DNA from: JAJNBD01 sp964471475
GTDB taxonomy: Bacteria; Pseudomonadota; Gammaproteobacteria; CAISUE01
Direction: 5' to 3'
DNA length: 54,060 bases
Assembly (NCBI GenBank): GCA_964471475.1
Contig: CAYYFQ010000012.1
Coordinates: 1-54,060, forward strand
Below are positions 6,829-15,082 of this stretch, one piece after another. The first letter of the stretch is position 1. Every line of letters starts with the position of its first letter. A program made the position numbers and the translations under genes. The notes beneath the pieces are model-generated. The model saw nothing but the letters and a program-made list of their open reading frames with translations, searched no databases and was not told where the DNA came from.

Positions 6829-8697
6829 TTATTTACCCAAACTATGGATATGCTGTCTTTTATCACCGTTAGCAATCAACTCGCCTAACTCCTCTGGTTT
6901 AATAGGAGTAATTTCATGGAATTTTTTTCCTCTGATTCGTTCATTATATAATTTTGCTAGTTGAATAAATTGTTGATGTTGTAATTCCGCATCATTGCCT
7001 AGTGCAGAAGTATAATTCATTGTTTGTTGTGGCACGTAATCTTCACAATTACACCCTTCTATAAATGGGTTAAGTAAGTCATAAAGTTCTTGTGGAGATG
7101 AAATATTTTTTTGAGCAAGCACACAGAGCTCTCGGCATCTTGACGCTAGTACAGCATGCCCAATCATTTCAGCATAATGAGGTAAGATCTCTGAACCATC
7201 TAGGAGAAAAAATTTATTTTCAATTTGAGCAATGTCTTTTGGTTGAATCCAGCGAACTTCATCAATTTCATTTGGATCAGAGGACACTAATTTAGGGGGT
7301 TCAGCAAACGTTTTTCCATCATAATTTAAATCAGCAAGAAAATAGTGAACAACACAGTGAATTCTTCCGTTTTCTTCTCGCTGAGCAAGAAATGTGAGTT
7401 GTTCTTTGCTGACAATGAGAGAAATCTCTTCACGCAGTTCTCTTATCGCGGTATCAAATAAATCTTGATCGGCTGTTTCTACAGGAATTGGTGCATGCTG
7501 CTCATAGGCTTCAACATGATCGACCCCATGAAAAGCAATTTTTATTTCTGCTTCATCATTAGGTTGAAATACGGTTGGTAACCCATTACTAAGCTCAGGA
7601 CACCCTTTAGGATGCATATAGCCTTCAGGTAAACGGTATACTTTTTTATCTTTATCGCGACGGATATTATGGACCAAAGCAATATGCAATGCACTATTTT
7701 CATCGCGCAGGAGAGGAATAACTGTTGAGCCTGCTGCCGTCCAAGGATAGGGATGTACGTGAATACTTTTACGTCCTGGAGCATCCGTATTATATTTGAT
7801 GCCAAACATACCAACTTTAGCGGTCGCCTCAACAATAGCTCTAGAATGTGTCCTTGGTGTTAATGCTTGAACGGCTTGGCCAATGGTAACGCCACTAAAG
7901 CCGCTTAAGTCTAGCTTAGGATTAGTTAGTTGAGTTGAAGCGCTCGAAGGATTTGAACTTTCTTCAAACATGGCTGTTGAAGTTGCTAAAATAGGCAATG
8001 GATCCTCTTGTTCTTCTGCGCTTGCCTGCACGAGTTGCGTATGTCTGCTTAAGATAATTTGGAATTCAGGTGCTCCTTGCATAGCGGTCTCTTCCGTCAG
8101 TACGCATGGGATGCATTTAAAATGACGCTGACTTTCGGAGGGGCGCTCTAAATAGGTGACAACACTTGCAATATTGCTTTCTAAATCTTCCTCACGCTCA
8201 GTATCAATAAAAAGAGGAGGAATTTGCGCCAATTCTCTCATATGATTTTGAAGGTGATTACGACGATAGGGTTTAAATTTTTCTCCTTCCTTGTCGGCAT
8301 CTCGTTCAAGTCCACGTTGTGTTAGGCGCTGTCGTTGCGTCTCTCCTGTACAATGAAAATAGATAACGCGAGTATCAAATTCAGTTGCTATTAAAAGTTC
8401 TTTTGTGGGTGAAGCTGTTAATTTATCTCCAAAATAACCATCTAATATGACCACTTGCGTACCATCTGTAATATGTCTCTGTGCACTTTCTATCATCAAC
8501 TGGTAGCTACGAGGTTTAACATAATTTTTATAATATTCTGAATTAGGATCATAAACTTGCCCCAAGTCAGCATTAATTTTGTCTTTATCGAGATAAACAC
8601 AAGTAATACCCTGGCCGGTTAATGTTTCTGCTAACCGTGTTAAATGTGTGGATTTTCCAACTCCCGCTAAACCTGCACCCAAAATAATTATTCTCAT
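6829..8697 (-). CDS. P-loop kinase fused to a Nudix-like domain
   Basis: This is a 622-residue two-domain protein. Residues 1-190 form an AAA_33/zeta-like P-loop kinase with Walker A GLAGVGKS (9-16), a DKDKIN loop, a strand ending ILDGYFGD and a lid RGLERDADK. A Ser/Thr/Glu-rich linker (about 190-265) follows. Residues 290-510 look like a Nudix hydrolase: a PEGY turn, then RELREEI from Arg418 matching the REUxEE core. The rest of the Nudix box is degenerate (the leading Gly, Glu and final Gly are Pro, Gln and Ser) and about 55 residues are inserted before it. The C-terminal 100 residues are helical. Kinase-Nudix combinations occur in nucleotide, NAD or RNA-end metabolism; the substrate is not predictable here. 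It is transcribed alone, convergent with the island. Confidence 0.75.
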   Translation of the reverse strand: MRIIILGAGLAGVGKSTHLTRLAETLTGQGITCVYLDKDKINADLGQVYDPNSEYYKNYVKPRSYQLMIESAQRHITDGTQVVILDGYFGDKLTASPTKELLIATEFDTRVIYFHCTGETQRQRLTQRGLERDADKEGEKFKPYRRNHLQNHMRELAQIPPLFIDTEREEDLESNIASVVTYLERPSESQRHFKCIPCVLTEETAMQGAPEFQIILSRHTQLVQASAEEQEDPLPILATSTAMFEESSNPSSASTQLTNPKLDLSGFSGVTIGQAVQALTPRTHSRAIVEATAKVGMFGIKYNTDAPGRKSIHVHPYPWTAAGSTVIPLLRDENSALHIALVHNIRRDKDKKVYRLPEGYMHPKGCPELSNGLPTVFQPNDEAEIKIAFHGVDHVEAYEQHAPIPVETADQDLFDTAIRELREEISLIVSKEQLTFLAQREENGRIHCVVHYFLADLNYDGKTFAEPPKLVSSDPNEIDEVRWIQPKDIAQIENKFFLLDGSEILPHYAEMIGHAVLASRCRELCVLAQKNISSPQELYDLLNPFIEGCNCEDYVPQQTMNYTSALGNDAELQHQQFIQLAKLYNERIRGKKFHEITPIKPEELGELIANGDKRQHIHSLGK

Positions 8698-8763
8698 GTT
8701 TCTTACTTTTATAAAATTGAATTAGATCGATTATTTTAACTCAAAATCTTTATCTTGGCAGAT

Positions 8764-9180
8764 TTACTGACGATATATAAAACCAATCAAAGCACCGCCA
8801 AGCACACTCTCAATAACTCCGAAAATAAACCATGCAACGGCCAACGAAGATGAAATAGGCAGATAATAATACGCGCCTGCTGCTTGTATTCCGGATAGCA
8901 TGCCGATATAAAATCCGAAGCGTATTCCATTTTTTAAACCGCCTGTTGGAAAAAAGCGCGTAAAGATGAAAGTGATCCACAATGCGAGAAAGAGCATAAT
9001 CCCTACGTTAAAGGGCACATAGGTTTGCATCTGTGCAAAAGGGCGCCAAATATTTGGGGTTTGGCTGTAGAGACTCAGAAGCAATAACCCATGAATCAAT
9101 GTTTCATAAGCGAAAATAAATATGAATAAAGCAATCACTGTGGTCAAATAACGTTTAATGTTCATTTTGATTGTTTTCAT
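8764..9180 (-). CDS. four-helix membrane protein, unknown function
   Basis: The 138-residue protein from ATG 9180 is very hydrophobic, with about four transmembrane segments (near the N-terminus in IALFIFIFAYETLIHGLLLL, then around 45-60, 75-95 and 105-130). The conserved flavour GLKNGIRFGFYIGML and IPISSSLAVAWF-like segments resembles small DUF1761/DUF2177-type membrane proteins, but I do not assign a family firmly. An upstream ATG at 9243 would add a non-hydrophobic leader, and ATG 9165 is also possible. No ribosome site is decisive. Confidence 0.55.
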   Translation of the reverse strand: MKTIKMNIKRYLTTVIALFIFIFAYETLIHGLLLLSLYSQTPNIWRPFAQMQTYVPFNVGIMLFLALWITFIFTRFFPTGGLKNGIRFGFYIGMLSGIQAAGAYYYLPISSSLAVAWFIFGVIESVLGGALIGFIYRQ

Positions 9181-9254
9181 GAGATGATGGCATAAAAATA
9201 TACTATGCACCTTTGTATCAAATAACGCATATTGCTGCAACAAGCATTTTTAGT

Positions 9255-9662
9255 TTAATGTTCTGATATTTTGTGGACTCGATTTTCAGGAAACAAAACA
9301 CGTAGCGCGGGATTTGTTTTAGCTTCTTTTCTTAATCGCTCAACATTCCAGAAAGAAGCTAAGGTGAGTATTTTTCCTTCTTGATCGAAAGTCATGTACT
9401 GCACAAAAGGTAATGTAAAAGAACCTATATAAGTGACTTCACAAATCACAGCGCCTGTATTTTTTTCTTTGGAATAAAGAATATCAATCGTGGTAAAATT
9501 TTCGACTAAAGCAAACCACCAATCGTGGCAGTCCTTCACATATTGCGCGAGAGTCAATTTTCCATCAACAGGACACTCATTAAATCCAGCTTCAGAAAAA
9601 ATGCTCATATCAATATTCTTATTGCTAAGCATATTTATATAGGTTTCTAGAGTATCCATCAT
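9255..9662 (-). CDS. SnoaL-like (NTF2-fold) protein
   Basis: The product has 135 residues from ATG 9662, preceded by GAAGGAGAAAAT; the longer frame to 9773 runs into the next gene and lacks family similarity. The pattern (N-terminal helices, DWWFALVENFTT, then alternating strands ending LTLASFWNVERLR) is that of NTF2-fold SnoaL-like proteins. It overlaps nothing and lies 31 bp downstream of a second SnoaL-like gene, so the two are likely co-transcribed. The family includes ketosteroid isomerase-like and epoxide hydrolase-like enzymes; the substrate cannot be named. Confidence 0.6.
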   Translation of the reverse strand: MMDTLETYINMLSNKNIDMSIFSEAGFNECPVDGKLTLAQYVKDCHDWWFALVENFTTIDILYSKEKNTGAVICEVTYIGSFTLPFVQYMTFDQEGKILTLASFWNVERLRKEAKTNPALRVLFPENRVHKISEH

Positions 9663-9693
9663 ATTTTCTCCTTCATTGGCAATATCAGTAATA

Positions 9694-10128
9694 TTATCTT
9701 GCTTTAATTGAATCACAGTAAGCTTTCCAGGTTTCAGTATCTTCTTGTGCAATAAATATTCGTGAATCTGCATAATCTTGGTAGCTTTTTATTTTATCAC
9801 CAGCCACTTCAATAATAGCCACCATATCAATATTCAACTTTTTTCCTCGATAAACAAAATGGCTCGTTCTTTGGATTGCTGCACAATTACCACTGATAAT
9901 TTTTCGATGGATTTCCCACCAATTGTCCGTACTGCGTTTATTATTATGTGTGACATCATTACAAAAATTTGTCCATAAGCGTTCAATCTCTTTCCGTCCA
10001 TGAGCCATCCCACCTGTTCCCATCATTTCAGCAAAAAAAGCGTCTTCTGTAAACATATTTGCAATAGCTTTTGCATCTCTAGAATTAATGACTTCAATTA
10101 AATGATCTACTGTTTTTTCAGTGCTCAT
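9694..10128 (-). CDS. SnoaL-like / limonene-epoxide-hydrolase-like protein
   Basis: The 144-residue cytoplasmic protein has a standard NTF2-fold start (ST-EKTVDHLIEVINSRDAKAI then MFTEDAFF), a central GRKEIERLW helix, and a late strand IEVAGDKIKSYQDYADSRIF typical of SnoaL-like/limonene-1,2-epoxide-hydrolase-like domains. A clear AAAGGAGATATTTT ribosome site precedes ATG 10128. It is the upstream member of a pair with the next SnoaL-like gene, and the two probably form one transcript. The reaction is not predictable from sequence alone. Confidence 0.7.
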   Translation of the reverse strand: MSTEKTVDHLIEVINSRDAKAIANMFTEDAFFAEMMGTGGMAHGRKEIERLWTNFCNDVTHNNKRSTDNWWEIHRKIISGNCAAIQRTSHFVYRGKKLNIDMVAIIEVAGDKIKSYQDYADSRIFIAQEDTETWKAYCDSIKAR

Positions 10129-10211
10129 AAAATATCTCCTTTAAGGTTTATAATTGCATTATTGCATAATCACACAACAATAAAAATTCTTGTACTCATA
10201 GGATACATCTC

Positions 10212-10799
10212 TCATCCGCGAAGAATGGCGAAATCGGAAGGCAAAGAGCGTCCTATTTCATTAAGACAGGAAGAACATTGTTCAACGCAACTAGGATCTC
10301 TGGGTTGAATTAAAATAGCTATCTGTTTTTGTAAAACATTCGTATCCGCTTGAGAGTCTTTGGCTATTTTTAACTGTCTCATCAGATTTAAAAAATGCGC
10401 GCTCACCGCATTTTGAGAATACTCTGTGTTGGGTGTAACCTCATTGACCAGATGATTCGCTCTTTCAGAAATTTGTGACTGTGCTTGTCCCATCATTTGA
10501 CTCCCAGGTAAAGTTCTCGATGGCATTTCTATGAAATAATCACCAGAGTTCAGCAGGTTAGCAATTTTTTCTACAAATAAAGGTATATTGCTAGGATAGG
10601 ATCTAAAATAATTATTCTTATCCATCGCTTCAAAAAATTCATGCGCTTCTTGATAAGCGGCGCGATTAATATCAAACACAACGGGAGCATTTTCTTCATC
10701 AAGTGTTGTTCGCCAAAAGCAATAGTATCGCTCTTGCGTTATAATTTTAAAGGTAACAGTTTCGGTAGTTACTTCACAAATAAGTTTTTTCTTTTTCAT
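10212..10799 (-). CDS. hypothetical protein, no recognised domain
   Basis: I do not recognise this 195-residue protein. It starts with MKKKKLICEV and a beta-rich N-terminus, followed by helical segments (DINRAAYQEAHEFFEAMDK, ANHLVNEV, SAHFLNLMRQLKIAK) and a C-terminal C-x4-C-S-S-C pattern (VEQCSSCLNEIG). No signal peptide or transmembrane segment is visible. It is divergent from a LysR-type gene across a 103-bp region holding an inverted repeat, so it could be that regulator's target. Confidence 0.5.
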   Translation of the reverse strand: MKKKKLICEVTTETVTFKIITQERYYCFWRTTLDEENAPVVFDINRAAYQEAHEFFEAMDKNNYFRSYPSNIPLFVEKIANLLNSGDYFIEMPSRTLPGSQMMGQAQSQISERANHLVNEVTPNTEYSQNAVSAHFLNLMRQLKIAKDSQADTNVLQKQIAILIQPRDPSCVEQCSSCLNEIGRSLPSDFAILRG

Positions 10800-10828
10800 A
10801 TGATCTCTCTTTTATATAAATGAACATA

Positions 10829-10855
10829 GGATTAGTCTAATCCATGCGATATAAT
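10829..10855 (+). promoter_or_regulatory. inverted repeat and -10 element in LysR divergent region
   Basis: GGATTA-GTC-TAATCC (10829-10843) is a perfect 6-bp-arm inverted repeat. It is followed by TATAAT at 10850-10855, 47 bp upstream of the LysR ATG. There is no good -35 at 17 bp, as expected of an activator- or self-regulated promoter. LysR-type proteins usually bind such interrupted dyads in divergent regions. Confidence 0.4.
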
Positions 10856-10902
10856 ATGAAAATGAAAAAAAGTCATGTTTACTTGATAGAAGGTTAACAA
10901 AA

Positions 10903-11793
10903 ATGGATCAGCTGAGTTGCATCAAAGCATTCGTTACCATTGTGAATTCTGGTAGCTTGCATAAGGCCGCTGAAAAATTGGATCAAACAGATGCGGCCAT
11001 TAGCAAAAAACTCAGCCGTCTAGAAGATGATCTAAAACTAAAATTATTAGAACGTAGCCGAAGTGGTATCAAACTAACGACGGTTGGTGAACAATATTAT
11101 ATGGCGTGTAAAGAGGCGCTAGACAAAGTGGAGGCTACCCAACAATTCGCTTGCTTTGCTGCAAAAACACCTAAAGGAGAATTAAAAGTCAGTTGTAACC
11201 GCGCAATTTACGAATACGCTATTGCATCTAATTTAAAAAGCTTTTTAATAAAATATCCGCATATTTTATTAAATATCAGTCTCTCAGAAAAAACACCCAA
11301 CTTCATAGAAAATGAAATAGATATCTTATTTGGCGTGTCTACTTCTGTTCTTGCTGATTATCCCAGTGATTTGGTGCAGAAACGGGTTGCCACAACAAAA
11401 AATGTACTGTGCTGCACAAAAACATATGTTAGAAAACATGGGGTCCCAAAGAAACCCGCTGATTTACTAAACCTGCAATATCTTTGCCATCGATATAAAC
11501 AGCATCATCCTATTATTGCATTCGATAATAAAATTGAATTAACAGTTGAACCATTTTTAATACTCAATGATACGCAAGCATTAATTATATCGGCTTTACA
11601 AGATTTAGGATATATTGATGTAAAAGAATATGCGGTTAAACATTATTTGAAGTCAGGAGAGCTCATTAACATTTTACCTAATTACCAAAAAAAAGAAATT
11701 ATTCTCTATGTTTATTATCGCAATCAAATTTATCTTGATCCAAAAATTCGTGCGTTTTTAGATTTTTTTACTTTTTCTTTAGAGAAGAATTGA
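10903..11793 (+). CDS. LysR-family transcriptional regulator
   Basis: The 296-residue protein has an N-terminal winged helix (about 1-60: AFVTIVNSGSLHKAAEKLDQ, then AAISKKLSRLEDDLKLKLLER) and a C-terminal periplasmic-binding-type co-inducer domain (about 90-290). The recognition helix sequence TDAAISKKLSRLE is typical. The effector domain begins KGELKVSCNRAIYEYAI. The target and ligand are unknown; the divergent gene ending at 10799 is the natural candidate. Start ATG 10903 gives the standard family N-terminus MDQLSCIKAFV. Confidence 0.9.
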   Translation: MDQLSCIKAFVTIVNSGSLHKAAEKLDQTDAAISKKLSRLEDDLKLKLLERSRSGIKLTTVGEQYYMACKEALDKVEATQQFACFAAKTPKGELKVSCNRAIYEYAIASNLKSFLIKYPHILLNISLSEKTPNFIENEIDILFGVSTSVLADYPSDLVQKRVATTKNVLCCTKTYVRKHGVPKKPADLLNLQYLCHRYKQHHPIIAFDNKIELTVEPFLILNDTQALIISALQDLGYIDVKEYAVKHYLKSGELINILPNYQKKEIILYVYYRNQIYLDPKIRAFLDFFTFSLEKN

Positions 11794-11860
11794 GGATAAG
11801 GCAAACTGGATCTTGCTGTATGTGGTCTCAGCTATAGTATTTTGGATAAATATTTGAATT

Positions 11861-11910
11861 CGTTCACCCTGAGGAGGCCGCAAAGCGGCGGCTATCTCGA
11901 AGGGTTATCT
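11861..11910. repeat. extragenic palindromic repeat
   Basis: The pattern ACCCT-GAG...GGCCGC-aaa-GCGGC...CTCG-AAGGGT (11866-11905) folds into an imperfect hairpin, with GCCGC/GCGGC as the core. It lies in the 209-bp gap between the LysR gene and the convergent MFS gene. Similar CCCTGAGGAG...CTCGAAGGGT repeats are common extragenic elements in many bacteria. It could also act as a bidirectional transcription barrier, though no T-run is present. Confidence 0.55.
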
Positions 11911-12002
11911 TAAAAAGTGTATTTTTTCTGGTTTGACGTTCATGATAATTTCTCTTATAAAAGAAAAGTTTCATCGCAACATATCATAATGAATCTTGGT
12001 GT

Positions 12003-13199
12003 CTATTGAGTTAATGCGCTTGCTCCATGTTTCATTAATAATAGTGCTGAAAAAATACCTAACGCGCCCAATAACACAAAAGCGCTAGGTAAGAGCAAAA
12101 GATTGGTGCTTGAAACAAATCCGAGCAGCAACACGCATATGGTAGCAATGCCCATATTAATAAAATTCATTACCGCGGAAGCGGTTGACTTATCTTCTGT
12201 CGATTGCATAGCGACACTAGAGGCATTTCCGAAAATGAAAGAAATGCCCACATAAATAATGACGAGTGGGAAGAATAAAAATTTCGCTAATGCTTGGCCG
12301 TATAAAAAAGCAATAAACATGATGGCTATGCCTATGATGGCAATCGTTAATCCAAGATAAATCGCTTTTAAAGGCGATAAAAGTTTCGATGCTCTCGCCG
12401 CTAGTTGAGATCCGAGAATAATGCCAACAGGCGGTAATAGATTCCAACTTCCATACGTAGCAGGTTGCAGATGCATGAGATTCATGGCAATAAAAGGTGC
12501 AAGACTTGCGAACACATAGACAAAGGCCGTACCTGATCCCATTAAAATACCGCCGCATAACAAAGGGATATTCATGAATGCTTTTTTATATTTATTGATA
12601 ATCGAGCGTGGTTTTAACGCTTCTTTATCCAGATTCAGCGCAGTTTCCCGCATAGGTAGCGCTAAGAGAAGTAAAAAAATTCCGTATACAGCTAACGCCA
12701 GAAAACAGCTGGGCCAATCATAATGTTGTGTTAACCACCCTCCTAGTGCAACGCCTAATCCGGGGGTGATGGCAAATGCCATCATCAAATGTGAAATGAG
12801 CTTATTTCCTTCCGTAGGCTCGTAGCAATCTGCCACCAGAGTAAACGTCATTTTAAGGCCGACGCTTGCTCCTAGGGCCATGAGTAATCGGGCTGCAACT
12901 AATAACCAAAAAAGATGCAATTTGGCCGCGAGTAAACAAAAAATAGAAGCGATGATTTCTAATGCGATACCAAAGATCAATGCGATTTTACGCCCATAAC
13001 CATTGGCCAATGGCCCATAAATCAGCTGACCGACCGCGTAACCTACTAAGAATAGCGTAATGGTTAATTGAACCTTGTTTTCCGTCACCTCAAAAAATTG
13101 ACTGATCTGCGGAAGGGCAGGCGTGAATAACACTGCCGCGACGGAGCCAAAAGAAATCAGTAAGAATAATAAAAGAAAAGAAGGTTTTTTCTGATTCAT
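12003..13199 (-). CDS. MFS drug-efflux transporter (Bcr/CflA type)
   Basis: The 398-residue protein has 12 predicted transmembrane helices. The motif after helix 2, GQLIYGPLANGYGRKIAL, is the MFS motif A of drug:H+ antiporters, and the helix 4 region RLLMALGASVGLKM follows the Bcr/CflA pattern. It probably exports a hydrophobic or cationic drug across the inner membrane by proton antiport; the substrate is unknown. The gene follows a TetR-family regulator gene by 10 bp on the same strand, so both come from the promoter at 13819-13851, and the regulator likely controls the pump. Confidence 0.9.
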   Translation of the reverse strand: MNQKKPSFLLLFLLISFGSVAAVLFTPALPQISQFFEVTENKVQLTITLFLVGYAVGQLIYGPLANGYGRKIALIFGIALEIIASIFCLLAAKLHLFWLLVAARLLMALGASVGLKMTFTLVADCYEPTEGNKLISHLMMAFAITPGLGVALGGWLTQHYDWPSCFLALAVYGIFLLLLALPMRETALNLDKEALKPRSIINKYKKAFMNIPLLCGGILMGSGTAFVYVFASLAPFIAMNLMHLQPATYGSWNLLPPVGIILGSQLAARASKLLSPLKAIYLGLTIAIIGIAIMFIAFLYGQALAKFLFFPLVIIYVGISFIFGNASSVAMQSTEDKSTASAVMNFINMGIATICVLLLGFVSSTNLLLLPSAFVLLGALGIFSALLLMKHGASALTQ

Positions 13200-13209
13200 G
13201 ACAATCTCC

Positions 13210-13788
13210 TTACCTCATTAAAAATTGCTGGCAGCACATGTCAAAAATCATATTTTTATAATTTTCTTTCTGTGTATGATTTAATGGAACGACTTTCTGC
13301 ATAAAAGGCGCATGCGTGCTAAAAATAATAAACAACATCATTTGTTCTGCTGAGGTATTTGACTTAATTTCTCCTTGCTTTTGAAACTTCTTCAATGGTT
13401 TTAGCCAGTCTTGAGGGGAATGGGTATTTTCTCCAATTAATGCCGCCTCATTTTCCGTCAATTGTTGCCACTGAATTAACCGAATAAGATCCGGGTTTTC
13501 ATCATAAAGTTCAAATCGATAATTCAGTATGCTTTTGAAATAAACCTTTGCTGAGCTTGTATCATAAATAGGCACACTATTTTTCTTGAATAAAATCGCT
13601 TCTTTTACCTTTACCCAAAGTGTTTCTTTGTTCACAAAATGGTGGAAGATAAGATTCGTATTAACTTTAGCGGCCTCCGCAATCGCTTGAACAGACACCC
13701 CATCAAAGCCATATCTTAGAAATAGATTTTTGGCAGCTTTTAAAATAGCCTGTCTTGTTTTGTCGGCAGAAGGTCGTGTGGTCTTCAT
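13210..13788 (-). CDS. TetR/AcrR-family transcriptional repressor
   Basis: The 192-residue protein has an N-terminal TetR helix-turn-helix (about 10-55: TRQAILKAAKNLFLRYGFDGVSVQAIAEAAKVNTNLIFHHF, here quoted only in part as LFLRYGFDGVSV and AEAAKVNTNLIFHHF). A variable helical ligand domain follows (about 70-190). It is the first gene of a two-gene operon with the downstream MFS pump. A 24-bp palindrome overlaps the operon's own -35, the classic arrangement of an autorepressed TetR gene. The inducer is presumably a pump substrate. Confidence 0.9.
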   Translation of the reverse strand: MKTTRPSADKTRQAILKAAKNLFLRYGFDGVSVQAIAEAAKVNTNLIFHHFVNKETLWVKVKEAILFKKNSVPIYDTSSAKVYFKSILNYRFELYDENPDLIRLIQWQQLTENEAALIGENTHSPQDWLKPLKKFQKQGEIKSNTSAEQMMLFIIFSTHAPFMQKVVPLNHTQKENYKNMIFDMCCQQFLMR

Positions 13789-13818
13789 AATAATAAAAAA
13801 TAATTGATTGTTTGATTC

Positions 13819-13851
13819 ATTATAGTTATAATTGACTATTTAGTCAATTAT
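13819..13851 (-). promoter_or_regulatory. tetR-MFS promoter overlapped by palindromic operator
   Basis: On the minus strand, TTGACT (13847-13842) is followed after 17 bp by TATAAT (13824-13819), a near-consensus sigma-70 promoter. A perfect inverted repeat with 11-bp arms and a TT centre (13828-13851, ATAATTGACTA/TAGTCAATTAT) covers the -35 and spacer. This is the expected binding site of the TetR-family protein encoded immediately downstream. Confidence 0.8.
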
Positions 13852-14065
13852 TTATTGCAAAGATATGTTAAATGAAGCCGAAAAATACTTCTTGTATCTT
13901 TTGTCGTGCACAGTAAGGGTGTTTAAGATAATCTCATCTTGATTTGAAAAAATATTCAAGAAAAACACGAAGCTTAGGCCCATGAGTTTTTGATAATGAT
14001 AAAAAACGCGATTATTTCGGTTTGTTTTAACATATAATTGGTTTAAATCATTATAAGTTCGCTAC

Positions 14066-14980
14066 ATGAATATCTACAACGTTAACCTCAATCTTTTGAA
14101 AGTCTTTGCTACCTTGATGCGCGAACAAAATGTGTCTGTGACTGCTAAGCGATTGCAGCTGAGTCAACCCGCGATCAGTAATTCATTGCAACAATTACGT
14201 GAGTTGTTTCAAGATGAGCTGTTGATTCGTGGTCCTAAAGGTATGGTCCCAACGCAGAAAGCATTATTGTTGGCGCCTCAAATTGATCAACTCTTGAGTC
14301 AATTAGAGGGAGTGCTTTTTCATGAAGAGGGATTTGATTATCAAACCTCAACGCGTCTTTTTACGTTAGGAATGACAGATTATGCCGAATATGTGATTTT
14401 GCCAGCTTTGTACAAACAGCTCAAACAAGTGGCACCTGGGATAGCCTTAAAAATTGTCACATACCATGATTTTTCACCCCAAGATTTTGAATGCGGGAAA
14501 TTGGAACTTGGTATTGGCTTAGAGAAAAAATATGCGAAGCCACTAAAAGTAGAAAGATTGTTTAAAGACCACCCCGTTTGTGTGGCACGGAAAGAGCACG
14601 CTCTTTTTAAGAAACCCATGACGTTAAAGCGCTATTTACAGGCCAAGCATTTGGCCACCTGTATTCATTCCGATGGGTTGGCCCGCGCAGATCAAGCGTT
14701 AAAAAAAATACATCTCGAACGCCAAATTCAATTAACCTTACAAAATTTTTTGCCTGCTTTTCACATCTTATCGACTTCTGATCTCGTCGGTACTTTTTCT
14801 GAAAACGTAGCCAAACTTTTTTTGAAAAAATATAATCTACAATATGCCATTCCCCCCTTTGTTATTCCTGATTATTATATTGTTCAACTCTGGCATCGTC
14901 AGCAGAATAACGACGCTGGTTTGTTATGGTTGCGTCAACTTGTTAAGCAAGTGTGCGACAAAAATTTCTTATCGCAATAG
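14066..14980 (+). CDS. LysR-family regulator (NodD/NahR-like)
   Basis: The 304-residue protein begins YNVNLNLLKVFATLMREQNV and continues VTAKRLQLSQPAISNSLQQL, a standard LysR winged helix (about 5-65). The phrase DELLIRGPKGMVPTQKA is typical of the NodD/NahR/LeuO subgroup. The remaining 90-300 form the effector-binding domain. TATAAT at 14033-14038 lies upstream, without a strong -35. It is monocistronic and divergent from the tetR operon. Target unknown; the L,D-transpeptidase gene 102 bp downstream is on the same strand, but no link is shown. Confidence 0.88.
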   Translation: MNIYNVNLNLLKVFATLMREQNVSVTAKRLQLSQPAISNSLQQLRELFQDELLIRGPKGMVPTQKALLLAPQIDQLLSQLEGVLFHEEGFDYQTSTRLFTLGMTDYAEYVILPALYKQLKQVAPGIALKIVTYHDFSPQDFECGKLELGIGLEKKYAKPLKVERLFKDHPVCVARKEHALFKKPMTLKRYLQAKHLATCIHSDGLARADQALKKIHLERQIQLTLQNFLPAFHILSTSDLVGTFSENVAKLFLKKYNLQYAIPPFVIPDYYIVQLWHRQQNNDAGLLWLRQLVKQVCDKNFLSQ

Positions 14981-15082
14981 TAAATAATTATCATTTAAAA
15001 TAATAATAGTTATTAAAACTATTTATTTGACGAATACTAAAAAGATTGCCATCATGGCTTTTTTATCAAAAGAAAGAAGGCT

